Assembly: GCA_964613675.1 (NCBI GenBank)
Contig: CAZTIH010000056.1
Span: 1-15,649, forward strand
DNA: 15,649 nt
Direction of reading: 5' to 3'
Source of the DNA: DAIUCA01 sp964613675
Lineage (GTDB): Bacteria > Pseudomonadota > Gammaproteobacteria > Competibacterales > Competibacteraceae
Shown: in pieces, positions 1 to 6,258 of the stretch
How the letters are laid out: each line of letters opens with the position of its first letter
Position numbering within the stretch: the stretch's first letter is position 1
Notes under the pieces: generated by a model
What the model was told of the DNA's origin: nothing
The model's database searches: none
Seen by the model: only the letters and a program-made list of their open reading frames with translations
Made by a program: the position numbers and the translations under genes

Positions 1-39
1 AATCACGGGACGATAATTGGGATGAATGTCTTTTTTCAT
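1..39 (-). CDS. rpmE: Ribosomal protein L31, N-terminal fragment (cut by window edge)
   Basis: Reading leftward from an ATG at 39, the 13 codons before the window edge give MKKDIHPNYRPVI. This is the characteristic N-terminus of large-subunit ribosomal protein L31 (MKxxIHPxY). The R-P-V-I continuation resembles the type B, zinc-independent form more than the zinc-binding type A form, but 13 residues cannot settle that. A clean Shine-Dalgarno GGAG (complement of 48-51) lies 8 bp upstream of the ATG, and a promoter-like pair lies just upstream of that. The gene follows hemW on the same strand after a 55-bp spacer. The assignment rests on the short match plus the ribosome binding site. Most of the gene is outside the window, so whether it is intact is unknown. 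Confidence 0.75.
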   Translation of the reverse strand, partial: MKKDIHPNYRPVI

Positions 40-70
40 TACAGCAGCTCCAAAAAGAGAAAAGCGGCGG

Positions 71-98
71 AATATAACGCGGTTTCTAGGCAAATCAA
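71..98 (-). promoter_or_regulatory. Candidate sigma-70 promoter for the L31 gene
   Basis: On the minus strand, TTGATT (complement of 93-98) is followed after 16 bp by TATATT (complement of 71-76). These match the -35 and -10 consensus at 4 of 6 and 5 of 6 positions. The -35 box overlaps the hemW stop codon. The spacing would place the transcription start shortly upstream of the L31 ribosome binding site at 48-51. It is a by-eye match only, and read-through from hemW is the alternative. Confidence 0.35.
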
Positions 99-1249
99 CT
101 GGGAACGAAGGGCGTGAGCAGATCGTTCAAAAAGTTAAACCCTTGATGGGTAGCCCGAATTCGGGGAGTCACTTCCAGCAGTTGATGGGCAACCAGAGGG
201 TCGATTTTATCCGACCAGCGCTCCAGAGATAGGCCCGTTCGTTCGGAAAAATGGGTTTCGGGAACACCTTCAACCAATCGCAATACATTGAGTAAAAATT
301 CAAACGCCTTCGCTTCGGTCTCGACTTCCCGTTGTTCTTCAATCGCAGATGCCCCTTGCAGAATCTGCAAATACCGTGTGGGAAAACGCCATTTCGCCAA
401 TCGCAACAGGGAAAATTCCGAGGAATCAACCGTGGTCAACTTGCTATGTGCCCCTGCCCCAATCCCCAAATAATCCCCAAATTCCCAATAGTTTAGGTTA
501 TGGCGACAGCGGAATTCGGGGAGGGCATAGGCCGACACTTCGTACTGTGGGAAGTGTGCCCTCCTTAGGGCTTCTTGACAGGCATTCTGCATCGCCCACA
601 GCGCGTCATCATCGGGTAAGGGAGGGGGAAATCGTGCAAAAGGCGTTTGAGGTTCGAGGGTTAGTTGATAGTGCGATAGATGTGTGGGGCGTAATTCAAC
701 GGCTTGCAGAACATCGGTGACCGCTTGCTCAACCGTTTGTCCCGGCAAGCCATACATTAAATCGAGGTTGAAATTCGTAAATCCCGCAAGATGTGCCATT
801 TCGACGGCGGCAATGGCTTCGTGGCCATCGTGGATACGGCCCAATCGTTGTAGATGTTCTGAATTGAAGCTCTGAACCCCTATCGACAACCGATTGATCC
901 CGAGGGCGCGGAAGTCTGCAAACTTCTGCTGTTCTGCGGTGCCGGGGTTGGCTTCAAGCGTAATTTCCGCCTCGGGATGCACCCTAATTTGGGCCCGAAT
1001 ACCCGCTAATAATTGGGCTAACGAATGGGCAGAAAATAAGCTCGGTGTCCCGCCCCCGATAAAAATCGTGTCGATTATGCGATCTCCCTTAATTAACGCG
1101 AGATCGCGTGCTAAATCGACGAGCAATGCTTGTACATATTGTCGCTCAATTGCTGGCAACGATTTGGGCGCTAAATGTGAGTTAAAATCGCAATAAGGAC
1201 ATTTGCGCACACACCAGGGCAAATGAATGTACAGCGCGAGGGGAATCAT
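95..1249 (-). CDS. hemW: HemW, radical SAM haem chaperone (coproporphyrinogen III oxidase-like)
   Basis: This 384-aa protein belongs to the HemN/HemW branch of radical SAM enzymes. Family knowledge says HemW binds haem and a 4Fe-4S cluster and acts as a haem chaperone rather than as the oxygen-independent coproporphyrinogen oxidase HemN. Seen here: the cluster-binding CxxxCxxC close to the N-terminus (Cys13, Cys17, Cys20, in CVRKCPYCDF), the SAM-binding GGGTPS at 65-70, the HemW-type stretch CRHNLNYWEFGDYLGIGAGAHS-like at about 248-269, and a C-terminal HemN_C-type region. The short N-terminus, with the cluster motif at residue 13, also fits HemW. The reading frame stays open up to 1420, but the ATG at 1249 places MIPLALYIHLPW exactly where family members start. 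That ATG overlaps the rdgB stop as ATGA, which argues for translational coupling. The rdgB-hemW pairing is common in Gammaproteobacteria. Confidence 0.93.
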   Translation of the reverse strand: MIPLALYIHLPWCVRKCPYCDFNSHLAPKSLPAIERQYVQALLVDLARDLALIKGDRIIDTIFIGGGTPSLFSAHSLAQLLAGIRAQIRVHPEAEITLEANPGTAEQQKFADFRALGINRLSIGVQSFNSEHLQRLGRIHDGHEAIAAVEMAHLAGFTNFNLDLMYGLPGQTVEQAVTDVLQAVELRPTHLSHYQLTLEPQTPFARFPPPLPDDDALWAMQNACQEALRRAHFPQYEVSAYALPEFRCRHNLNYWEFGDYLGIGAGAHSKLTTVDSSEFSLLRLAKWRFPTRYLQILQGASAIEEQREVETEAKAFEFLLNVLRLVEGVPETHFSERTGLSLERWSDKIDPLVAHQLLEVTPRIRATHQGFNFLNDLLTPFVPS

Positions 1250-1833
1250 AATCCAAAATGGTGCCTTAATTGCGCTAATGCTTGCGCCCGATGACTCAAG
1301 CGATTTTTGGTCGTCAATGCTAATTGCGCTACGGTACAACCTTGGTCGGGTAAATAAAATAAAGGGTCGTAACCAAATCCCTGTTCTCCTGCGGCATATT
1401 CCGCAATTTCCCCCGCCCATGTACCTTGAAATATCAATGGCATAGGATCACAAGCCTGCTGAACAAATACGAGATACGCCACATAATAAGCCTGCCGATG
1501 AGGGGCTTTTACGGTAGCTAATTCGGCGAGTAATTTCTGATTATTAGCGACATCATTTCCGTGCTGATTTGCGTAATACGCAGAGTGCACACCAGGGGCA
1601 CCGTTTAAAGCCATCACACATAAACCAGAATCATCCGCTAATGTCGGTAATCCGCTTAATTCAGCACCGTAACGCGCTTTAATTAACGCATTTTCCACAA
1701 AGCTTAATCCGATTTCCGCAACCGCAGGAATCTTTAAATCTCTCAAGGTCACAATTTCGATATTAAGCGGGGCGAATAACGCCTGAAACTCGCGTTGCTT
1801 ACCGATATTGTGGGTGGCGATTAACCAGCGCAT
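1246..1833 (-). CDS. rdgB: RdgB/HAM1 non-canonical purine NTP pyrophosphatase
   Basis: This 195-aa protein is the house-cleaning enzyme that hydrolyses dITP, ITP and XTP to monophosphates and pyrophosphate, keeping deaminated purines out of nucleic acids. Visible motifs in order are the N-terminal nucleotide-binding ATHNxGKxxEF (residues 6-16), LADDSGL (65-71) with the acidic pair, GAPGVHSAYYA (78-88), GFGYDP (152-157) and KNRLSHRAQAL (176-186). Length matches the family (about 195-200 aa). One small deviation is SAYYA in place of the usual SARYA, which may tune phosphate binding. It lies 1 bp downstream of the rph stop and overlaps the hemW start by 4 bp, so the three genes look co-transcribed. 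No strong Shine-Dalgarno is visible near its ATG, which suggests coupling to rph translation. Confidence 0.95.
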   Translation of the reverse strand: MRWLIATHNIGKQREFQALFAPLNIEIVTLRDLKIPAVAEIGLSFVENALIKARYGAELSGLPTLADDSGLCVMALNGAPGVHSAYYANQHGNDVANNQKLLAELATVKAPHRQAYYVAYLVFVQQACDPMPLIFQGTWAGEIAEYAAGEQGFGYDPLFYLPDQGCTVAQLALTTKNRLSHRAQALAQLRHHFGL

Positions 1834-1834
1834 T

Positions 1835-2548
1835 TTAAGACGCTAATGCCTCGCGTTGAATCTCCACGATTTGCTCAATGCCCCGCGCCCCTAAATCGAG
1901 CAGTTTATTCAACTCATCTCGACGAAACGCATGACCTTCTGCCGTCCCCTGCACTTCGATGAATGCCCCCGCATCGTTCATGACCAGATTCATGTCGGTT
2001 TCTGCTTCACTATCTTCGGCATAATCGAGATCCAACACAGGTTGACCTCGGTAAATTCCCACCGAAACCGCTGCGATCTGCCCATGCAACGGGTTACGGC
2101 GGAAATTGCGTTTTTCACCTAACCCCTTAATCGCATCGGCTAAGGCCACAAAACTGCCCGTGATCGCGGCAGTACGCGTTCCTCCATCCGCCTGAATCAC
2201 ATCGCAGTCGATCGTGATGGTGTGTTCGCCGAGCGCTTCTAAATCGAGAACTGCCCGCAAACTGCGCCCAATCAGACGTTGAATTTCTTGGGCACGACCA
2301 TTAGGCCCGGTTCTACCGCTATCCCGTTGATTTCGCGTCAAAGTTGCCCGCGGCAACATGCTGTATTCCGCCGTCAACCAGCCCCCTTTCCCCTTCCGAA
2401 ACGGCGGCACGCGATCTTCAATCGAAACCGTACAGATCACTTGCGTGTCGCCGTAAGCGACGAGAACCGATCCTTCGGCGTATTTCAGATAATCGCGAAT
2501 TAAACTAATGGGGCGTAATTCGTCGAAGGCGCGTTGGCTTGGACGCAT
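1835..2548 (-). CDS. rph: RNase PH, tRNA 3'-end exoribonuclease
   Basis: This 237-aa protein is a phosphorolytic 3'-to-5' exoribonuclease that trims tRNA precursors and other RNAs in the cytoplasm, using phosphate and releasing nucleoside diphosphates. E. coli RNase PH is 238 aa. Seen: the N-terminal [25 protein letters not shown] (32-42); [14 protein letters not shown] (56-69); the [13 protein letters not shown] block (87-99); the phosphate-site [10 protein letters not shown] (122-131); and [10 protein letters not shown] (178-187), which carries the conserved catalytic-region acidic residues. The ATG at 2548 has a good Shine-Dalgarno AGAGGA (complement of 2556-2561) 7 bp upstream. It is the first gene of the minus-strand run with rdgB and hemW and is divergent from yicC, a frequent neighbour of rph. 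Nothing suggests the frameshift known from E. coli K-12 rph. Confidence 0.96.
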   Translation of the reverse strand: MRPSQRAFDELRPISLIRDYLKYAEGSVLVAYGDTQVICTVSIEDRVPPFRKGKGGWLTAEYSMLPRATLTRNQRDSGRTGPNGRAQEIQRLIGRSLRAVLDLEALGEHTITIDCDVIQADGGTRTAAITGSFVALADAIKGLGEKRNFRRNPLHGQIAAVSVGIYRGQPVLDLDYAEDSEAETDMNLVMNDAGAFIEVQGTAEGHAFRRDELNKLLDLGARGIEQIVEIQREALAS

Positions 2549-2636
2549 TGTTTATTCCTCTGGTAAAAGACTGTTTTAATCAACTAAATCAAGGGTTCAC
2601 GGTAAAAACGTTAATCCACAACAGCGGTTTAAGCTC
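2549..2636. other. Divergent rph/yicC spacer
   Basis: These 88 bp between the divergent rph and yicC starts must contain the promoters for both directions. Apart from the rph ribosome binding site (2556-2561) I found no hexamer pair good enough to call. Isolated -10-like words such as TTTAAT (2575-2580) lack a convincing -35 partner. No hairpin with a T-run is present. Confidence 0.4.
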
Positions 2637-3509
2637 ATGACAGCACATAGTATGACGGCCTTTGCACGGCATTTACAAACCGATTCGACGGGCCAATTTA
2701 TTTGGGAGTTACGTTCGGTCAACCATCGCTATCTCGAAATCAGCCTCCGCCTGCCCGACACGCTGCGATCTCTTGAAATGATGGCCCGTGAAATTCTGCA
2801 ACAGCGGTTAAGTCGTGGAAAAATCGAAGGTTTATTGCGATTTCAACCCGGTCAAGCCGCGTTTCAGGCATGGCAACTCAATCGCCCGCTTATCGAACGG
2901 CTGATGAGTCTTTGCAACGAAGTCGAACAACTCGTGGGCCCCGGAAAATCCCTCGCGCCACTCACCCTGCTCCAATGGCCCAATGCGTTAATAGATTCAG
3001 AAAGCGATCAGAATGACCTTATCACTCGTAGTGCATTGATATGTCTCGAAAAAGTGACCGAACAACTCATCGAAAATCGCCAGCGCGAAGGCGATAAGCT
3101 CACCCAATTTATTCTGCAACGAGTCGAGGTGATGGGAGAAATTGTGCGACAAATTCGGCAACATCGTCCCCTTCTCCTAGAGCGACTACGAGACCGACTA
3201 CTCAATCGACTTAACGATATTCCGTTACAAGGGGATTCGGGGCGCTTGGAACAAGAATTGGTGTTTATTGCACAACGTCTGGATGTCGATGAAGAACTCG
3301 ACCGTTTAGATACTCATCTCATTGAGATTAAAGCGGTTTTGCAGCGATCCGAACCTGTAGGCCGACGTCTAGATTTTCTTTCTCAAGAGCTTAACCGCGA
3401 GGCCAACACCCTATCTGCAAAGTCGAATGACAGCCAAACAACTAAGTACGCCATCGAATTAAAGGTATTGATTGAGCAGATTCGGGAGCAGGTTCAGAAC
3501 CTCGAATGA
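2637..3509 (+). CDS. yicC: YicC family endoribonuclease
   Basis: This 290-aa protein is close to E. coli YicC (287 aa). Family members are now regarded as endoribonucleases, and E. coli YicC has been linked to turnover of the small RNA RyhB; its role in this organism is inferred. Seen: the start block MTAHSMTAFAR, like the family's SMTAF/YAR opening; ELRSVNHRYLEISLRLPD (25-42) of the YicC N-terminal domain; and a C-terminal DUF1732 segment with RLDVDEELDRLDTH, RRLDFLSQELNREANT and a closing helix. Arg, Glu and Gln are plentiful in the middle, which probably forms helices. The first ATG of the frame is used because it aligns with the family start; no strong Shine-Dalgarno is visible upstream. 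It is divergent from rph and ends only 5 bp from the trkA stop on the opposite strand. Confidence 0.95.
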   Translation: MTAHSMTAFARHLQTDSTGQFIWELRSVNHRYLEISLRLPDTLRSLEMMAREILQQRLSRGKIEGLLRFQPGQAAFQAWQLNRPLIERLMSLCNEVEQLVGPGKSLAPLTLLQWPNALIDSESDQNDLITRSALICLEKVTEQLIENRQREGDKLTQFILQRVEVMGEIVRQIRQHRPLLLERLRDRLLNRLNDIPLQGDSGRLEQELVFIAQRLDVDEELDRLDTHLIEIKAVLQRSEPVGRRLDFLSQELNREANTLSAKSNDSQTTKYAIELKVLIEQIREQVQNLE

Positions 3510-3514
3510 CCGCC

Positions 3515-4885
3515 TCAAAAATGCAACGGACTGACGTGAAATAACGCCTCAACCGCTCTCAGATGGGCTTTATTGACCATAAACAGAATCACATGATCGC
3601 CATCTTTAATCTCCGTATCGTGATGGCAAATGATGACTTCGTTTCCCCTAACTAAAGCAGCGATTGAAGTCCCGGGCGGCAACGGAATCTCTTCTACGCG
3701 CTTGTTCACCACCTTAGCATCCCCGCGCGCCGTGGCCTCAATCGCTTCTGCTGCCCCGCGCCGCAAACTATGGACGCTGCTAATTTCCCCCCGCCGCACC
3801 CGCGACAACAAACTGCCAATGGTGGCCTGCTGGGGCGAAATTGCCGCGTCAATCAAGCCGCCTTCCTCCATCAACTCTACGTAAGCCGGATTGTTGATGA
3901 GCGCCATCACCTTTTTCGCACCTCGCCGCTTGGCCAATAACGCCGATAAAATGTTGACTTCATCGTCGTTCGTTACGGCACAAAAGACATCGACATTCTC
4001 GATATTCTCTTCCAGCAATAACCGTTCATCCGTTGCGTTCCCCTCCAATACGATGGTGCGCGTCAGGGTTTCCGCGATTTTTTGGCCCAACAACTTATCC
4101 CGTTCGATGAGTTTTATTTGATATTGCTGTTCGAGTGACTGGGCCAGCCGCGCCCCGATATTGCCCCCCCCTGCGATCATGATGCGCTTCGTGGGCTTTT
4201 CGAGACGCCGTAACTCACTCATCACCGCACGAATGTTCTTCGGCGCCGCCACGAAAAACACTTCATCGTTCGGCTGAATAATCGTGTTGCCATCGGGCAT
4301 AATGGGTTGATTATTTCGATACAACGCCCCCACCCTAGCGTGAACACCCGGCATGTGTTCGGCCAAAGTTTTCAGGGTTTTGTTAACTAACACCCCCCCG
4401 TGCGCCGCCCGCACCCCCACTAAACTCACGCGTCCCTCGGCAAAACTGAGCACTTGCAGTGCCCCCGGATTTAAAATCAACTTGCTCACATAATTTGTGA
4501 CCAGCTCTTCCGGACTAATCACCACATCAATCGCCAATCGCTTTTTATCAAACAACGAAGGTTGCATTTGGGAATAACTCGGCGACCGAATACGGGCAAG
4601 GCGCTGTGGCGTTCGATAAGCCCCGTAAGCAATCTGACAGGCCACAATGTTGACTTCATCGCTATTCGTAACTGCTATTAACATCTCGGCATCGGGTAGC
4701 CCGGCCTGCTCCAGCACATCGGGATGCGAAGCGTGACCATGTACCGTTTTAATATCCATGCGGTTACGCAGGTTAGTCAGTAATTTTTCGTTAGAATCGA
4801 CAGCGGTAATATCGTTGTTCTCTTGAGAAAGATTTTGCGCCACCGAGCTTCCCACTTGGCCTGCGCCTAAGATGACAATTCTCAT
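3515..4885 (-). CDS. trkA: TrkA, NAD-binding regulatory subunit of the Trk potassium uptake system
   Basis: This 456-aa protein matches E. coli TrkA in length (458 aa) and along its whole sequence. TrkA is a cytoplasmic peripheral protein that binds NAD(H) and gates the membrane subunits TrkH/TrkG for potassium uptake. It has two RCK halves: the first Rossmann motif GAGQVG at 7-12 with the acidic residue at Asp30 and the first TrkA-C segment around 140-225; the second motif GGGNIG at 239-244, then AISPQQATIGSLLSRVR (348-364) and VHSLRRGAAEAIEA (371-384), and a second TrkA-C segment to the C-terminus. A strong Shine-Dalgarno GGGGAG (complement of 4891-4896) sits 5 bp before the ATG, inside the end of the preceding ntrX-like gene, whose stop is 2 bp away. 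No trkH or trkG lies in this window, so the channel must be encoded elsewhere. Confidence 0.97.
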   Translation of the reverse strand: MRIVILGAGQVGSSVAQNLSQENNDITAVDSNEKLLTNLRNRMDIKTVHGHASHPDVLEQAGLPDAEMLIAVTNSDEVNIVACQIAYGAYRTPQRLARIRSPSYSQMQPSLFDKKRLAIDVVISPEELVTNYVSKLILNPGALQVLSFAEGRVSLVGVRAAHGGVLVNKTLKTLAEHMPGVHARVGALYRNNQPIMPDGNTIIQPNDEVFFVAAPKNIRAVMSELRRLEKPTKRIMIAGGGNIGARLAQSLEQQYQIKLIERDKLLGQKIAETLTRTIVLEGNATDERLLLEENIENVDVFCAVTNDDEVNILSALLAKRRGAKKVMALINNPAYVELMEEGGLIDAAISPQQATIGSLLSRVRRGEISSVHSLRRGAAEAIEATARGDAKVVNKRVEEIPLPPGTSIAALVRGNEVIICHHDTEIKDGDHVILFMVNKAHLRAVEALFHVSPLHF

Positions 4886-4887
4886 GA

Positions 4888-6258
4888 TTACTCCCCATCC
4901 ATCGCCTTTTTGGGATCAATGCCGAGAGCCCGCAATTTTCGGTAGAGATTTGTACGTTCCATGCCAACTCGATCTGCCAACCGTGCCACATTTCCCCCAC
5001 TTTCTCTAAACTGTTCAATAAGATAGGCGCGTTCAAACCGCTCACGGGCTTCGCGCAAGGAAACATCTAATGGAATGCTGTACACCTCCCGCGTACGCCC
5101 CGTAGGCGTCGTGGTAATCGCCAAATCCACTTCCTCCAGCATAATTTCTTCACCATTGCCCATAATGAGCAAACGCTGAACGAGATTTTTTAACTCCCGC
5201 AAGTTGCCTGGCCAACCGTAGTTTCGCAGGCGATTTTGCGCGGCTAAATTGAAGTGGCGGTAAGGCAGTCCCTCGTGATCGACGAAATAATTCACGAAAT
5301 AATTCAAAAGTTCGGGCACATCCTCACAATGGTCTCGTAGCGGTGGCAAAATCACGGGAACGACATTGATGGCTAAGTACAAATCTTCGCGAAACCGTCC
5401 CTCCTGAACCTCCCGTTGCAAGTCCTGATGGGTTGCACCGATCACCCGTACATCGAGCTTGACTGGCTCACGTCCGCCAACGCGCAAAAAAGTCCCGTTG
5501 TCAATCGCACCCGCGAGCTTTGCCTGCACCTCGGACGCCATATCCGCTAAATCATCGAGAAATAATGTGCCGTGTTCGGCTTGCTCAAGCCGACCGTAAA
5601 TCACTTTATCGCCCTGTTCTGCACCAAAAAGTTCTAATGCCGAATTTTCCCGTGCAATCGCTCCCACACCGACGACGACGAACGGCCCATTGCGACGGGG
5701 ACTGTGATGGTGAATGTAACGCGCACACACTTCCTTCCCCGTGCCCGGCTCACCCGACAACAAAATAGGGGTATGCCGTTCGGCTACTCGCAACAGTTGA
5801 TTGCGCAGCTTTTGCATGGCTTCACTGCGTCCTAACGGTTCGTCGAGGGGACGCATTTGCCGTTTAAGTCCTTGATTTTCCCGAAATAATTTATCCGCTT
5901 CGAGGGCCCGTTCCACGGTGAGCAACAGCTTTGCCATCGACAAGGGCTTTTCAATGAAGTCATAAGCCCCTAATCGCGTGGCTTCGACCGCTGTTTCCAC
6001 AGTGCCATGCCCAGACATCATCACGACGGGACAGGGCAACCGATCCCCCTCGCTCCACTCGCGTAATAACGAGATACCGTCTAAATCGGGCATCCAAATA
6101 TCGAGGAGAATCAAATCGGGTCTTTTTGCTCGACGGGCCTCCCGCGCTTCAGCGGCATTTGCGGCCAACTCCACCGCAAACCCTTCATCTTCGAGAATAT
6201 CCTTGACGACATTGCGAATTTCGGGTTCGTCATCCACGACTAAAATATGTGTGCTCAT
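4888..6258 (-). CDS. NtrX-like response regulator (REC-AAA+-Fis HTH) lacking the GAFTGA loop
   Basis: This 456-aa response regulator has an N-terminal receiver domain (about 4-120) with acidic residues Asp9/Asp10, phospho-acceptor Asp53 (LLDIWMPDLDG), Ser82 and Lys104. An AAA+ domain follows (about 143-365) with Walker A GEPGTGKE (169-176) and Walker B TLFLDD (231-236). A Fis-type helix-turn-helix closes the protein (about 405-447, GGNVARLADRVGMERTNLYRKL). It looks like a sigma-54 activator, but the GAFTGA loop that contacts sigma-54 is missing: ELFGAEQGDKVIYGRLEQA (209-227) is about 5 residues shorter than canonical members at this point. Ala296 replaces the second arginine finger and the Walker B Glu is Asp236. 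NtrX proteins are known to deviate here, so NtrX-like is the best label. It probably acts as a DNA-binding regulator without classic sigma-54 activation. Its ATG overlaps the kinase stop as ATGA. Confidence 0.88.
   Translation of the reverse strand: MSTHILVVDDEPEIRNVVKDILEDEGFAVELAANAAEAREARRAKRPDLILLDIWMPDLDGISLLREWSEGDRLPCPVVMMSGHGTVETAVEATRLGAYDFIEKPLSMAKLLLTVERALEADKLFRENQGLKRQMRPLDEPLGRSEAMQKLRNQLLRVAERHTPILLSGEPGTGKEVCARYIHHHSPRRNGPFVVVGVGAIARENSALELFGAEQGDKVIYGRLEQAEHGTLFLDDLADMASEVQAKLAGAIDNGTFLRVGGREPVKLDVRVIGATHQDLQREVQEGRFREDLYLAINVVPVILPPLRDHCEDVPELLNYFVNYFVDHEGLPYRHFNLAAQNRLRNYGWPGNLRELKNLVQRLLIMGNGEEIMLEEVDLAITTTPTGRTREVYSIPLDVSLREARERFERAYLIEQFRESGGNVARLADRVGMERTNLYRKLRALGIDPKKAMDGE

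Noticed and set aside
26..232. Open frame of 68 codons on the plus strand at the window start
   Set aside because: It lies antisense to the end of hemW and the start of the L31 gene, has no family resemblance and no good ribosome binding site.
349..720. Open frame of 123 codons antisense to hemW
   Set aside because: The frame opposite a well-conserved coding gene is open only by codon composition; the protein has no recognisable motif.
1250..1420. Extended hemW start giving a 441-aa protein
   Set aside because: The extra 57 residues are antigenically unlike HemW, lie wholly within rdgB in another frame, and the ATG at 1249 fits the family start and the ATGA overlap.
1089..1689. The 11-mer TTAATTAACGC occurring at 1089-1099 and 1679-1689
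   Set aside because: Both copies lie inside coding sequence (hemW and rdgB) where they encode Leu-Ile-Lys type residues; two copies are explained by codon preference.
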